A stretch of 64,000 bases of DNA from Flammula alnicola (lineage: Eukaryota > Basidiomycota > Agaricomycetes > Agaricales > Strophariaceae), in assembly GCA_015499995.1 (NCBI GenBank), contig JADNRV010000050.1, forward strand, positions 124,001 through 188,000. The letters run 5' to 3'. Positions 10,750 to 24,525 of the stretch are shown one piece after another; the stretch's first letter is position 1; the number at the start of each line of letters is the position of its first letter. The position numbers and the translations under genes are program-made. The notes beneath the pieces were generated by a model. It was not told the DNA's origin, searched no databases, and saw nothing but the letters and a program-made list of their open reading frames with translations.

Positions 10750-13700
10750 CTAAATGGCCGTTCCAAAAATCGATTCGTCAATTTTGATAGCTTCATAAAC
10801 CCGGAATGTTCGGACATGCGTTAGCTCATCGCGGGAGTAGACTGGCGCAGCATTTGAAGAAACCGTTTCGCGACGACCATTGCGAGTCAGTGATTGAGAT
10901 AAAGGAGTGGGAGAAGGCGAAGATGCGGGAGGGAAGGAGAGCGTAGTTGGTGTGTTATCTTGTACTTTGGGTGTACTGGGGTAGCAGGTCTGTCGCGTGA
11001 GCCGGAACGCTGCCAGGCAAAACGTTGTCGGAATTCGCTGCAAGAAAATCCAATGAATATCGAGACAAAAAATATGATCTAATTTTCCAGGACTCACGAC
11101 TGTATTTCCCACATGGCTTCCCGTGAATCCGAAGATACCGATTCTGCAATGGAGCCTCGAATGCTGACAGTGTCCGATCCTTGATCCCCCTGATCGCCGG
11201 AAGATGAGATAGAGGAAGGAGGCGGAGGGTTGAATCTATGACGAAGGAAACTAATTGCAAAAATCAGTACACGAGCAAGAGAGAAACAAAAAAACACTTA
11301 CCCCTCGTATTCCCAAAGAGCTTCCAAGACAGATTCTTCGTCGATTTCTTCATCGTCAGTGGCCTCCAGCGCATGTTCTAGCAAAAGATTCTTGCACGAC
11401 AAGAGCATTCGCAAGTGCTTCGAGGCATGGATTTCGATCTCAGACTGGTCCATCGGAATAAAAGTCGAAGGCCATAATATCAGGCCCGGAGATTTCGAGA
11501 GACCCATAGACTCGCGACGTGATCCTGAAGCGGACCTAAAATGACCGCCACGAGAGATAAGCGCCTCAGAATTGTCATACTCAAACTGTTGGTGACCTCG
11601 AAGGCCATTGTCACCGTCGATTCCAGTTTCCGGCGGAGCCAGGGTAAGGTGCATCGTTTTCACTTCGCGCGCATGGCCGAACACCTCTTTCATCAAGTCA
11701 AGGACAAACTCACTGGGATCCTTTCGGATGCCAAACTTGTGTGTGAGCATGTGTTCGAACAGGGATTCCAGGTCTCCAGATGTGGCGAAGGCGCGGTTCC
11801 AGGACCTGGAACTCATGATGGAGTGGTTTGAAACAGTGGCAGGCCGAGGAATGGCCCTAGGATTAGGAGACTCGTCACGGGTCCATTCGGTTTCTCGACC
11901 ATTCACAGTTTCCGTGTCGTCGAACTCAGCCTCTTCTTCCTCCACCCCGTAGAGTTCATAGACATCCTCTGGTTCGGGGTCTTCCAGGGAGGCCCCAAGT
12001 CCTGGATTGGTCGTCTCGCCGTCATATATGCTGAAGGTTGTGAATGATGATGACGGAATAGCGATGTCCAGCCTCGGTGCGACGGATTCAATTTGTGCTC
12101 GTGTGGAACAGTCCAGAGAGGAAGAAGCTTTCCGATATGGGAAGAAAATGAGGTCGTCGATCAACTCTAGTCGTCCGCCAACCTGCAAGACACGGCAAAC
12201 CTCTTGCAGGACAAAGATCCAGGAGTCCGAGGTGATGCAGAGAGCGAGACATGACATCCTGACCATGTCAAAGGAGTTGTCACTGAAAGGTAGTCGTTGT
12301 TTGAGGCTGTAGAGCGGAACCTCGGTGATCAGTACATCAAGGAACCTGCTGGCTTGATCCTTAAACTCACAAGTTTCCTCGAACAAATCGAATGTTATCA
12401 GTCACTCCTTGTTCGACAGCCCAGGGTAACAACCCTTTCGAGATGTCTACCATATCGTAACCCGTCACCTTCGTGCCATAGCCTTTCCAAGCAATGGCAG
12501 CGTCAACTACCCAATGCCTGAGGATAATAATTAGATCGCTACGAAAGTATGAGGAATGATAGCACTGACCCTTGTCCACAACCAAGGTCAAGAACAGACG
12601 TAGGCGGGCTATTCCCATAGTTATGGAAGCTCGGCGAGCCTGTAGGATTGAGCCGCACAAGGAGTTCCCCAGTATGACGGTCGCTAGAAAAAGGATGAAC
12701 GTGAGTGACAAAATTAAACTCAATAACAAACACTGGGCGCACTTGTCGAGGAGAACTGAATCATATGGATCGAGCGGATAGTTGCCAATCCGCGACCTGA
12801 TACGCTTCGCTCGTTCCCTACTCTCCGAGTGAACTGGGTTCGTCGCATGAGCCTCCTCGTATCTCAAGTTGCCGTCCGCATTGTTTGGCGACTGAGCGTC
12901 TCTAGAAGAATTCCCGATCTCGAATCCTGATGACACAGTGCTTGAGCCATTGAACAATTCGGGCGCCTTTGCCTTCTTTTTCTTGAGTAGAAGCCCCATG
13001 AACCTCGGTCGTTCATCGCGTTCACCTTCATCGGAAGACGATTTGTGAGGACGTTGACGCGTGATACCTTTTACCTTGATGCCAGTGGGAACCTTGGAGG
13101 GTTGGGCACGCGATCTCCCGACAGGGAAGATATATCCTCTTGGAGACGTTTCACCGGAGGTCGAACTTCCACTGGTCGAACTTCCAGCAGTCGAATTTCT
13201 ACTAGTCGAACTGCCTGTCGTTGAATTTCCATTCGACGCTTTAGTGGAACGACCAATCTCCGAGTCGTCGCTCGAGGACAAAGAAAGTGAGTCCGGGTGA
13301 GTCTGGATAATAGGTGATCGACCATTTCCATCTGGAAAGGTGAACGCATCCGCAACGCCGGCAGAAGGGGGTTGAGAATAACTAGAGGTGTCTGAGGATG
13401 GCGTTGGGGGAACTGGCGAAGTTGGCTGTGTTTCTGACTCTTTTCTGAAACGCGATTTACCCTTCATCTTGAGGACAGGGGTGCCGGTCTTAGACGACAC
13501 CTTGGGTCGAGCGACAGAGCGGGAACCCGGAAAGACAAAGGTCGAAGATGTGGCCTTGGGTGCATCGTTTGATGCAGGAGATTTGCTGCCAGACGAGTCC
13601 GACGAGCCTGAAATAGACTCTGGGGGTCTTGTAGGGCGATAAGATGTCGCAGTAGGAGGGATGTGAAATGCGGCCTGAGCGGGAGATGACGGAGCCGAAT

Positions 13701-14775
13701 TTCCACTTCCACTTACGCCATGGTACCAAGGCCGCTGCAAGTCGTTCTCAAGAGGCAACGACGTCGCAGACTGAGCAGGCAAATCCGGGATGCGCAAGGG
13801 AGAAGGGATAAAGCGGTGAGGTTGAGGAGATGGTGGCGAAGGATACGAGTACGATTCATGGTATTGAACATATTCGGCACGGGCGTGCGGCGAAAGGGGG
13901 GAGTTGTGGATGGAAACTTGAAGAGGCGGCTGACCAGGTTGAAGCGGAGTATAACTAGAAACCTCATAGGCAGAAGAATAAGTAGGAAGTTCTGTGGGAG
14001 TGGGTGAATATCTTTGCAAAAGTACTGACGTCTGGGGTGGAGAGGTCGAAGGAGTGGGTAGAGAAAATTGGGGGTTTACGATGTCTGGGAACGGCACAGG
14101 CGGCGGGTAACCCGGCGGCGCAGGAAATCCAGAAAACGAATCAAATTCAGGTGAAGAAGCCGTTGATTTACTAGGAGGATTTGGCAGAGCTCGCTGTCCA
14201 TTCGTTCGCGTTGATTGCGTTGACTGAAGTGATGGTGGCGGAGGTTGATAAGATGCTTGAATAGGAGGGGGTGGCTGATAAGATGCCTCTACGTAAGACA
14301 CTCCTGAGTTATAGTCATTTGGAGTTGGTCCATTTCTCCGTGGAGATGGTGGATTGAGGCGTACTATCTGACGTGGAATGAACTCCTCGTGAGGTGGGGA
14401 AGGATATGCCGATGATGGTGTCGATCCTGGTATTGGGCCTGCGGTCGCTTTCTTCAGGATAGGTGTATTAGATTGGCCGTACGACGTCGCACGTGAGCGC
14501 TCGACGGCAAATGGGTCAGGTTGCACGTATGGATATTGCTCGGTAACCTCGACTTCTGTGCGATACGTTGATAACCCATGGGAATCGCGATTAGCGCTGG
14601 TGGAGGGAAATATGGAGGTTTGTGTCGGTGGAAACGGGTGCTGCGCTGTGAGGTCTATACGAGGAGGCGTGGGGGTCGCGGTTTTGGAACGAGAGAAAAA
14701 GCCTTTAGACGAAGATGGCCGTTTCGCTTCGCCAGGGACGAGGCGCTTTCGGGAAGCGGCAGCCCTGGAAGACAT
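10750..14775 (-). CDS. SAM-dependent methyltransferase with long disordered N-terminus
   Basis: The start is the first ATG (14775, MSSRAAASRKR); the open frame further upstream begins only at a TTG. About 680 residues rich in Pro, Ser and Tyr come first, with repeated SYQPPPP and GSSTSG segments and a basic KKKKAKAP patch. A class I Rossmann methyltransferase follows, split over exons. Motif I is SVLDLGCGQG, followed after an intron by HWVVDAAIAWKG. Later come LPFSDNSFDMVRMSCLALC and VCRVLQVGGRLELIDD (motifs IV-VI). A second low-complexity region and further short exons lead to a stop at 10750-10752. The SAM site appears intact. The substrate is unknown. The N-terminus suggests a scaffold or phosphorylated regulatory region, which is inference. 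Confidence 0.75.
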
Positions 14776-17700
14776 GTCAGAGATAAGAGCCAAATGTCAT
14801 GAAGCGGCTTTTCCGGTGGATGAAACTGCACTAGAGGCGTCTGCCGTTATGATGTCGGGGAGAGGTGGTTGGTGGTCAAAAAGGAACTGGATAGAGAACG
14901 CCCTCGATTTAAACTTGTCCCCATCTTGAAGAGGATCATAGATCCTGCGGCCCACAGATTGTTTGAATTTCTAGTTGGTCTGCAAATAGATTAGAGTAAG
15001 TCCATATGGATACAGATGACTTCACGGTTAATAGCTCCGCGATAGTGTCAGCCCCGATAGGATAGCATCTGAATCCGCGTTTCTCAGGGAAGTGGAGGCC
15101 AGAGGTTGTTTGCATGCCCTCTTCAAGAGCGACACATGCATCAGAATGCTCGCCTATGATAGAACGCTACGCAGGTTGTCTTGATGATCAGTCACTGGTC
15201 AGAGTTAATGTCATGTCAGCAGCAAGCCCCCGCTTCTCAGAAACAAACAAGGTTACCGACATTTTCAGTTCTATTGCTATTCCTGAACTTAGAGTGTGTC
15301 CAGGTCACATAAGTATAGCTTGCCAAGGCCAAAAATATTCCACAGGACTGCCGCATACCGACATAAACCGAACCCGCGATAAGTCTCAAATCGGATACTC
15401 GAAAAGGCGCGATTATCGGTAGTCTGCCGTAGCCTCACTACGCATCACACCGTGCCTTGCAGTTATCTGCCAATCGTATGTCATCAGCTGCAATAATGCG
15501 CGTATAGTACATTGAACATTCTACAGGGCATCAGACTTACAGTGCACTTCGCGGGATTTTTGCGTTCTTTCATATCAATGCAGCACAGCACCTTCCCAGG
15601 GTTGTTATAGGCTGTAGCAGTTTTCTTCTCGTCTCCAAATGTGATGCCACGGGAGTTCATAAGATAAGAATATCTGAATTACTTCGGTGATCGTATGTAG
15701 ACGTTACCGAGGATTTGCGCATGGAGTCGAGGAAAACAGAAACAAAACCATGCATCTTCCCCAAGCCACAATATTAATTCTCCCCAGATTCTTTCTCGTC
15801 GGCGTCACGGTCTCGATAAGTGGCCGGACACGGCTGTTTGTGCGCTTCGCACTCCACCGCCCCCCCACATGCTTCCTTATTGAAAAATACCAGTGTAAAA
15901 TTCCGGAAACTTGATACCGAGGCATGAAGGAAGGAACAGCTGTGCAAACCCATCGTTTTCCGACAGCTGTGCAAGAAGAGCGAGAGCAAGGAGGAGCAAT
16001 GTTCACTTTTTCGGCATTTCCCTGCATTTCAATTATCTCGGAGCAAACACGACCAATCACTGTGATAAGATTCTTGAACTTAAGATTCATGGCCACATGG
16101 CTCGAAGCCACGCCGAAATAATTATCCGCCGTGGTGGAATCCTGTAGCGCACCCAGGCGATTCAGCGAATATGCAGCAGGAAGATATATATGTCATAAAA
16201 TATTTATTAGTATTAGGAAAGCTTAGGCTTTATCACGGGAATTGCCTGAGGGATCTGATTCTCTCTGATCAGAATTTCTCCCAATTTGTGGACCTACGGG
16301 AAGCGCCCTCGCTTAAGCTAATATGTATATCCTGATGGATGATATTACGCTCTATGGAGTTGACGAACAGTACATAATGATACACCAATGATGCCCACTT
16401 GATGTTTCGCCGTTATTTTCTTACAGTAGATTAAGTAAGTCGCGATACACAGGTATCACGAAACTTGGACACTGCAGCTGATGTACTTAGATATTAAACT
16501 CGAGAAGCCTGCAGGATGGCGATGATACATCCGAGGCACTTCTTGATCATCTTAGGGTGTGTGCAGTGTCGCATCGTACAGCAATAGATTTCTGCCATTT
16601 TAAGACGCTAGCGGGGTACGAGTTTGAAACCCGATTATATTACCTTGACCCAAGCTCTTGAAGAAGGTGTATAAGACCTCGGACATACAGTATGCGCCCT
16701 TATACTACGCCTCAGATGATAGATATCGCACTGGATGTATAACTTGTGTTTATTTTGGATCTCCAGACCGGTGCCGATCTGGACGGATTTTTTGTCCTGC
16801 TGGCAGACGTGGTGGGAGAACCAAGGTAGAACGGCTTGATTGATATTCAAGTCCAACTATACCCACCCAAGAATAGTACCAACATTTGGAAAACTTGAAG
16901 TTGAATGGCATACATGCACATACGTTAACTGCATGTTCTCCCAGCACATCAATGCTGCGCACCAAGTAAAAAGTCAACGCTTCCGAAGTATGCTCAGCAT
17001 CTCAGAAAGTACCCAGGCTGAATCCCTCACAAAAATGAGGATAAGCGGGTGTAAATTTTGGAACCATGTGTCCGGAGTCCCTTCTCCGTGTAGCTTTTAT
17101 CTTCAAAACTTTAAAAAAAGGGTTGAAAAAGGGTTGGAAGGCCGTTCAGCAGTTCTTCAACTGATAAATAGGAGCTTGAATGAATGCTGTTTACTTACCT
17201 CACGTTTGGCAAAGAATACGGATTCCAAGATATCTCAGTTGTTGGTATATCGGGACAGAGCGTGTGCATGTTGTGCCGCCATCTCCATTTTATAGGATAC
17301 CTTTGATTTTATCTCCATTCCGCAATTACATTTCATTCTAGTACTAGGCTGTACATAGGGTATATAAGTAGTATACACTTTGTATGTCCACATCCGTTCG
17401 CCTCACGAGCTCACCGACGTCAAATTCATATTATTTCTTGTGTTGATCGCGACGTGCTGAGCTTCCGGAACTTATTTCAACATCAGTTGCAAGAATATCC
17501 AAACATAACACTCACCGCGCTTCTCCGGACGAAGAGTGCATAGACGGGTACACTCTCGCAGTTACTAATCAGCGCCGTTGCTAGTTGTGACGTTTCTACT
17601 ACTATCAAGAGAAGGAGAATACTGATCCAATATCAATGCCATATATTTTATCATCCTTCCTTTGCGCTCAATTTCCGACCGAAATCATTACCAAGTTCGC

Positions 17701-18184
17701 GTCAGAAATGAGGGCTTAGGGCTTTATTCAGTGCTAAAGATATGCGTCGTGTGCCGGACGAGCGCTAACCTGATGTTGCGCTACTGATCTCGGCAACTCG
17801 AGTAATTTTGATTTTGAATTTGACTGAGTCTGAACAGTCCGATCTCCGCCTTTAGCGCCCGGAAGCTCTGTCGGAGTCTGTCCATGCTGGTTCTTTGATT
17901 CTACATAGCCGAAACACATGGCAAGTGTGAGCGAATACGCCACCCAGCGCGCTCTACTACAAATGCTTTAGAAGCTGCTGCGCCCAAGGGTGCTCAATTA
18001 GCAGCCACCGTGGCGACGGCAAGTGAGGACCGGTGCACAGCCCAGCCAAGACGGATCGAGGCCAATCCATTGCCGCCACATAGGATACTGTCAACAAAGA
18101 GACAGAATACTACCTCAGAGGAGAAAGTAGGAGACGGAAGGGGGTTTTTGTGCCTGTGAAGGTGGTCATTCAAATATTCACAGT
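14776..18184. other. 3.4-kb gene-poor gap
   Basis: Largest gap outside the repeat island. Short frames around 15114-15422, 15687-16147 and 16840-17295 show no domain, splice or codon support. A small palindromic AT-rich patch occurs near 17338-17390. I found no LTR pair, TIR pair or tRNA. It includes the promoter of the methyltransferase gene. Confidence 0.5.
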
Positions 18185-18445
18185 TGATAATGGGCAAAAG
18201 CTTCTCACAGGTGCGATATCATTGGACCCTGTGTCTCAAAGTTGCCTCTTTTGCCATTCCCGACCACATCATTCATTGCTTCTTATCTACCTTACAGGTC
18301 ATATGTGAGGGGTAAAAATAACCGACCCACAGTTTGCCAGCCGGAGGAAGACTTCCCACCATCACCACGCTCCCATCCCATAAAAGTACCCATCAAGGTC
18401 GTATATAACATGCGAGTGGCTTGACGTTTCGGGTTTAACTATCTT
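18185..18445 (+). promoter_or_regulatory. GATA-type sites upstream of ammonium transporter
   Basis: Three HGATAR matches lie within 290 bp of the start codon: TGATAA at 18185-18190, AGATAA on the minus strand near 18282-18287, and AGATAG on the minus strand near 18438. Fungal ammonium transporters are commonly controlled by AreA/Nit2-type GATA factors. About one such match is expected by chance in this length, so support is weak. Confidence 0.25.
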
Positions 18446-18472
18446 CTTCCCCACCGTTCAAGAGTGCCAACG

Positions 18473-20532
18473 ATGGTGAATATCACCTACGACGGTTGTA
18501 AGTCCCTATTCCAGCCTATCTTTCCCCGCTCTACTCCATTTCAGACCTTCTGATGGCGTTCTGACCCAAATCACCCTACAGCAGGATCAATTAACTGGTT
18601 CGACGCCAATGCCAGCCCGCCTGCGACAGTCGTCTATAACCCAGGAGATATCGCCTGGGTTCTGGCATCGACTGCATTAGTATGGATAATGGTTCCTGGT
18701 GTTGGATTCTTTTACTCTGGGTTGCTCAGGTGCGTCGCCTTCGTATTCAATCGGCGTACAAGGATTGATTAGGATCCTGATAAGACGGAAAAATGCCTTG
18801 TCTATGATCTACTTGAGCATGATGACCATTGCAGTAGTATCCTTCCAGGTGAGTGCCTAAAATCACTGTGAAGAGCCTCCTTCTGACTCTGCTTTCCTCT
18901 TTCAAGTGGTTCTTCTGGGGCTTCTCGCTAGCCTTCAGCGAGACCGGAAGTCGCTTCATTGGTGATCTAAGTATGTCCCTTTCCCCTTATCTTAAGCTAC
19001 CAAACCTCATTGCTTGATAGAATACTTCGGCCTGAAAGGCGTCCTCGAACAACCATCCATCGGCAGCACACGTATCCCTTCTATCGTTTTCTGTATCTAC
19101 CAACTTATGTTTGCTGCCATCACGTGAGTTCCATCCTGCTACATAGCCTCTTCAGTGACAGAATGCTAAGCGGGTTGATCGGATTTCAGACCTATGCTCG
19201 CGATCGGTGGCTTCGCCGAACGCGCCCATCTCGGACCCCTTCTCTTCTTCGTTTTTGCTTGGTCAACTCTCGTTTATGATCCTATTGCTTGCTGGACATG
19301 GAATTCCAACGGCTGGACCTTCCATCTCGGAGGTCTTGACTTTGCTGGAGGAACACCTGTCCACATTTCATCTGGAACGGCCGCTCTTGCCATCTCCGTC
19401 TACCTGGGCAAGCGCCGAGGATACGGCACAGAAGCCCTTGCCTACAAGCCCCACAACACCACCTACGTTATCCTTGGGACCATTTTCCTCTGGTTCGGAT
19501 GGTTTGGTGCGTCTGGTTCTCACGAACTATCAACCGTGGCGTTGGATTAATTTTGTTTATTCACGGCAGGCTTCAACGGTGGATCTGCCCTTGCTGCAAA
19601 TCTGAGAGCCGCTCAGGCATGCATCGTTACCAACTTGGCTGCCAGCGTTGGTGGGCTTACCTGGATGCTCTGGGTAAATTCATATTTTTAAACCGAAAGT
19701 CCTCTGTCACTTATCATGACCTCGCCAGGATTATCGTATTGAGAAAAAATGGTCGGCAGTCGGCTTTTGTTCTGGGGCTATTGCAGGTCTCGTCGCCATT
19801 ACTCCTGGTTCCGGATTCGTTGGCTCTCGTGGGTATTTTTTTCTGTGAAGAAAATCGACCATGCGGCTTACGCTTTCCTATTTTTATGTTGAACCTAATA
19901 GCTGCTGCTGTTCTCTTTGGTTTTATGGCCGGTACTATCTGCAATTTCGCCACGCAGCTCAAGTTCTTTGCAGGATACGACGATTCCCTCGATGTCAGTA
20001 CCAATTTCGTCCTTACTGCGTACGATCATTGATTGGCGTTTCTCTGCGTAGATCTTCGCGTCTCACGCAATTGGAGGTGTCGTTGGTAATATTCTAACTG
20101 CACTTTTCGCTCAATCTAGTGTGGCTGGCTTCGATGGCTTCACTGTAATTCCTGGAGGCTGGTTGGACCACCATTATATCCAGCTTGCTATCCATCTTGC
20201 CGACTCTGCTGCTGGCCTCGGGTATTCGTTTGTCATGACCGTGAGTGCCCCAAATCTATTTTTGTTTGGTACCTGTAACAGCCTGACTGACTGATGATGG
20301 TATCCGTGACGTGTAGACCATTATCCTCTGGATTATGCACTATATACCCGGTCTGCGCCTACGTGTCGCAGAAGAGACAGAAATAGTCGGTATCGACGAA
20401 TCCGACATGGGAGAATTCGCATACGACTACGTCGGTCTGGAGACTGAGCTCAAACCAAGCGCCTACGCTCGCTCGTCGGCCTTCATGGCAGAAACCAGAG
20501 AATCCGACTTGAAAGAGCGAGCTAGTGCTTAA
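18473..20532 (+). CDS. ammonium transporter (Amt/Mep, Mep2-like)
   Basis: Many short exons, from the ATG at 18473 (MVNITYDG) to the stop at 20532. Visible family blocks: GFFYSGLLRRKNALSMI, the signature LDFAGGTPVHISSG, FLWFGWFG joined to FNGGSALAANLRA, and IFASHAIGGVVGNILTALF. Both pore histidines are recognisable: one in TPVHI and one in ASHAIGG. Mep2-type fungal transporters keep the first histidine whereas Mep1/Mep3 types carry Glu there, so this is a Mep2-type, high-affinity candidate and possible ammonium sensor. Eleven transmembrane helices are expected in the plasma membrane. The acidic C-terminal tail (VAEETEIVGIDESDMGEF) is the usual regulatory region. Frame is preserved through the introns I checked; two internal joins (around 19680-19900) were not fixed base by base. 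Confidence 0.88.
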
Positions 20533-21427
20533 ACACCCCCTCTACATCAGTAATACCATCGAACGTCTGCCTATGGGTCTAACCCTTCCCCCTTCCTCTC
20601 TATGTATCCCGAACCTATTTTTGCTATCCTCTGCACTCACGTAACGTTTAGACCCATATGTATGTATTTTCATACTCAATTCTAATGTTTTGCAGGCGCG
20701 ATACGCCACGCACCTCGTGCTTTGTGTCGGTGTCATAATTCAGTATTCAGTGCTAACATATATGGACCTCGGTGTTTGTCATTGCGCAGCCCTTACAAAT
20801 TTCATTCTAGAGAGCGACACTCATCCGCGGGGAAGAGCATCGTCGGTGTTCCAGACATAAACCCTATCAAAGTATTGTTGAACGGGAAGACTGCCCGACC
20901 TGAAAATCATACTAATCAGAACACCGAGCTATACGGGGAGAACATATGTAGAAATACCCATGTGAATACTGTGTCAGGTACTATCATCTATCACACGATA
21001 AGCACCAGACTGAATAAGACCGACTTCGAGAGTGCTCCAGCACCACTATAGTAGGCTCCAAAGTTGGATACACCTAGCCACAACATCTCTGAGTTTTGAA
21101 AACAAAAGCTTGAATATACAATCACTGTTACTTATTACAAGTACATGGCTGCCATTATCGATATCGCGATATTAAGTTTCCAAGGTATGTCTATGATACA
21201 GTTGACCTTCTCACAGGTGCGGTCACCTGCGGCGGCAGACGCATAATGAAATAACAGTACATCCCAGATCATGATATGACATCGCAGATCCATGGTACAC
21301 GCTCCTCGAGTTCTTCGACACTCAACAGTGACGCCGCTCGTACTGTCATCTGATGTGAGACAGCCACTAAAGGCCAGACATCCTTCAGGTTTGGTGGGGC
21401 AAGTCTATATGCGAACCCAAGAACCCG
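20533..21427. other. convergent intergenic spacer
   Basis: About 900 bp between two 3' ends. No RNA gene, repeat or supported coding region recognised. Confidence 0.5.
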
Positions 21428-24288
21428 TCAGAATGATGCTCTCCACGTTTCATTTACTATTAGCAAATATAGGACATACCCATTGATATCACTATCGACG
21501 TCGCTCCTGCGACGCAATACGAAACTCTGGTCTACAGTCAAGACGTGATCTAACTGTGGGTTCGTCACGTTTATGTTGGCCACCTCTCCGTGGACCGAGA
21601 CCAAAACCCCGTCTTCGGCCCCAAATAGCAGCGGGGTCGCCATGTCGTAGAAAACCTCTGTCTTTGGACGAGCGCCAAACATGTATGGTCCCATTTTGTG
21701 CAACCTGTCACAAATTTGAGTCCGCCCTTGTTCAACAGCCAACATCGATTCCGGCAAGTCTAGAAAGAAAATGATGAGCTACTCACGAAGGTATTGAAAA
21801 ATGAAACATGTAGTACTCACGAGAAGATCGGAAAGAAGGCTTCATTTCGGGAGCGAAGAGGCCAGCGGTCGAATCCTGAACATGATGGACACGACATGAG
21901 AAAAGGGCGTCTTTTGCATACGCCGCCCCAAGCTTCGAGCGGTCAGAATCGAATAGCTGGATATAGCTGATAAATATGCGCATGTTAACAATTCCATATG
22001 TGTAAGGAGTGATGCATAAAATAATCCACCTAGCAAGAAATTTTTTGGCATCGTTGACTATTTCTGGGTCCTCTTGCGCCTCCTCATCAGACTCTGGAAA
22101 ATCACCGTCTGTCAGGCCGCGAAGGAGGTCCCTGCCGACTTTCTCAGCCTCGTAGAGATCAATCATATCACTAGCCGACGCATCGTTCATAGGCATGGCC
22201 GCATGCCCCACTTCTCCATCGTTACGACCCACAGCTTGAGTTGTTGTCGTCGTCGACCGCGAATCGTTCACGAGTGTGGGAGAGACTGGATACTCGGGTG
22301 TGAGAACCTCTACGGGGGTCAAGAGCTTGTATGACAGCTCTGGAACATCAACTGTTGTCGCCAACATTTCACGAGGCCGCTCGGGGCCACGCAGATGCCC
22401 GACTTGAGAAAATGTGTCAGAACGCGTTGCTGGGTCATCAGGGGCGTTTAGGAGTCCCTCTGTCCTCCCAGCAAGGTCTTGTGCTTCAGGCGGCGTTACG
22501 TGTGCTTTAGATGTCAAATGGATTCGGCGAGGATTCGTCGGTTTGAACACCATTCGTCTTGGCACGGGAAGTTGCGAAGGGGGTCTGTCATCCAGAGTCT
22601 TCGCAGACGTCAGCTGCTGCTTTCTGGAAGTAGATGTCGGAGATTCTGATTGCGTGTTCGTAGGACCGGAACTCGAACTCGACGAATTTAAATTTTGACG
22701 AGTGGGAAGGGCAAGCCTCTTTCTAGGAGATGGGTGGGATTCAGGTACAGGAGAAGGCGATATGAGGTGTGACGAGCGCTCTAGCACTTCCATGGGTATT
22801 CCAGCAGCCCAGTGTTTTTCCGGCTCCTTTCCAGTCGACTGCAGTCGTTTGGACACACTGGACTGTGACGAAGCCGGGCCTACGACGCTGACGCCCTTTT
22901 TGCTGGAAACAGGTGTTACCTTCCTTCGTTTAGGAGTTCGATTTGGCGAAGTTTTAGTCGTGAGATCATTCATTTCGTGGACCCTTTGGATCGCCGTGGC
23001 GAGGTCGGGGATATCTGGTCGAAGAGTATCAGACCACACAGGAACAGAACTTGACCTACACAGCAACACGTGTCAGAAAGATGTGGGGGCATGGATTTAT
23101 GCCAACAAAAAAAAATACCATTCGATAACGAGGCCGTCATCCCTAAATAATAGTCAGAAATATATTTGGCAAGCACGGACATCGTACGAACCTGTAGAAT
23201 GCCTTCCTCTTCTTCAACCCCAGCCGGAGAAGAGCTCTGTTTTTCTCCTGGAAAAACAACTTTCTGTTTTCTCTGAATTGCGGGTTCAACTTTTTGCAAG
23301 ATTCTGGAAGGGCGTAGAAATTGATAGATTCCGTGACGAGCCTCCGGGAGGGTTCGCCTGACAGTGACGGGGATGGCGATCGGGATTCTTTCTTCACGAA
23401 AAAGCCTGCAGTTGTACATTCGCTCTTGACTGGGGAAAACCTCTCTTCCTTAATATGAACAATCGGCTCTTCCGATGCGGTTTCCGTTTGGTCGGGTGTT
23501 TTGCGTTGTCTTCCAGGCAAGGGTGCTTTCGGTCGTGGAATTGGTGGTGGTGTTGGAGTTGGAATCGTTTCAATGAGTGGGTGCAAGCATGGTGGGTGCG
23601 AGTATATTGGCATCGTGGAGGCCTCCTTTTCCGACTCCGGCGGCTCATAGACATGGTCCAATTTTCTACGTTTTAGCGGTGACGGAGGAAGTTTTGGAGA
23701 TGGTGATCTCGAACGGAAGAGCCAGTTGGGGGGAGCTATCGTCGTTGGACCAGAAATATCGGGTTCGGGCTGTTCGGGTCGAGAGATCGTTGGTGAATGT
23801 GACACATAGAGCGCTGCTGTTTCCTTGTCTCCGGGAATATCTCCTCCTGACTCCTGGGGTGCAGATTTTAGGTCGATTGTGGATTTGCTTCTCGATGAAG
23901 ATGAAGATGTCGCAGTCGAAGATGGAGGGCGCGCGGTCTCGAGCTGCGTCGCCGCGGGTATGCCACCTGCTTGTCGAGACCAATGTACCAAAGGAGGGTT
24001 CTGGCTACGTCCACGGCTCGATCCACCTCCTCTGCCTCTCCATGAGTTGTTGCCCCGTATCGCATATTGCGTGAACGGCCCGCCTCGATGCATGTATCGA
24101 CCTCGATAACCTCCTCGATCACCAGATCCCCTATAGTTGCTGGTCCCACGAGCTGGAGGAGCTACACTTGCGACTCTAGGAGGAAGTTTCTGGTTCCGTT
24201 TATTGATTCTCTCGTTCGGTTGTGCGTCTTCGGGGTGCAGCACTGGTGTTAACGATGATGGTGTTGCAATGCCGTATTGTAGTAACAT
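21428..24288 (-). CDS. RGG-rich protein with C-terminal NTF2-like domain
   Basis: The ATG at 24288 starts exon 1 (23192-24288), with Arg/Gly clusters (RGSGDRGGYRGRY, RGRGGGSSRGRSQ) and Ser/Pro-rich disorder. A 24-nt exon (23119-23142, DDGLVIEW) follows, then a long exon from 23055. Splicing out a GTGGAT..ATCAG intron joins KFLA to SYIQLFDSDRSKLG. A further intron leads to the last exon, which ends in LLIVNETWRASF and stops at 21428-21430. The C-terminal ~170 residues resemble the NTF2-like domain of NXF1/Mex67 (YIQLFD..DR..L...Y, then DQSFVLRRR and a final Trp-rich strand). I see no LRR or UBA domain, so it is not a standard Mex67. Role in RNA binding or nuclear export is inference from the RGG plus NTF2-like make-up. 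Confidence 0.65.
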
Positions 24289-24525
24289 TTTACAAAATTA
24301 ACGGGATTTCTAATCCATCTACAGTGGTCATTAGAATGAGATTCATATCTAGGTCCTTGAAGCTTGAAATCTCATAAATACTTACCTTTGGAAGGTCGAA
24401 GTAGGCGGCGAACCAACAAATCGAGTCAAATCTGGTTTACCCCCCATATGGCCATCGTTGAGCAAATGCGGACCACGCGCGTGATTTCAGATTCAGGCGG
24501 CCAGGCCACAAACTTGCTAGTCTTG

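Noticed and set aside
10955..11297. Separate small minus-strand genes
   Set aside because: These are the terminal exons and introns of the methyltransferase gene read in other frames.
16200..16330. Short palindromes such as ATCTGATTCTCTCTGATCAG
   Set aside because: Too short and isolated to indicate a transposon end or terminator.
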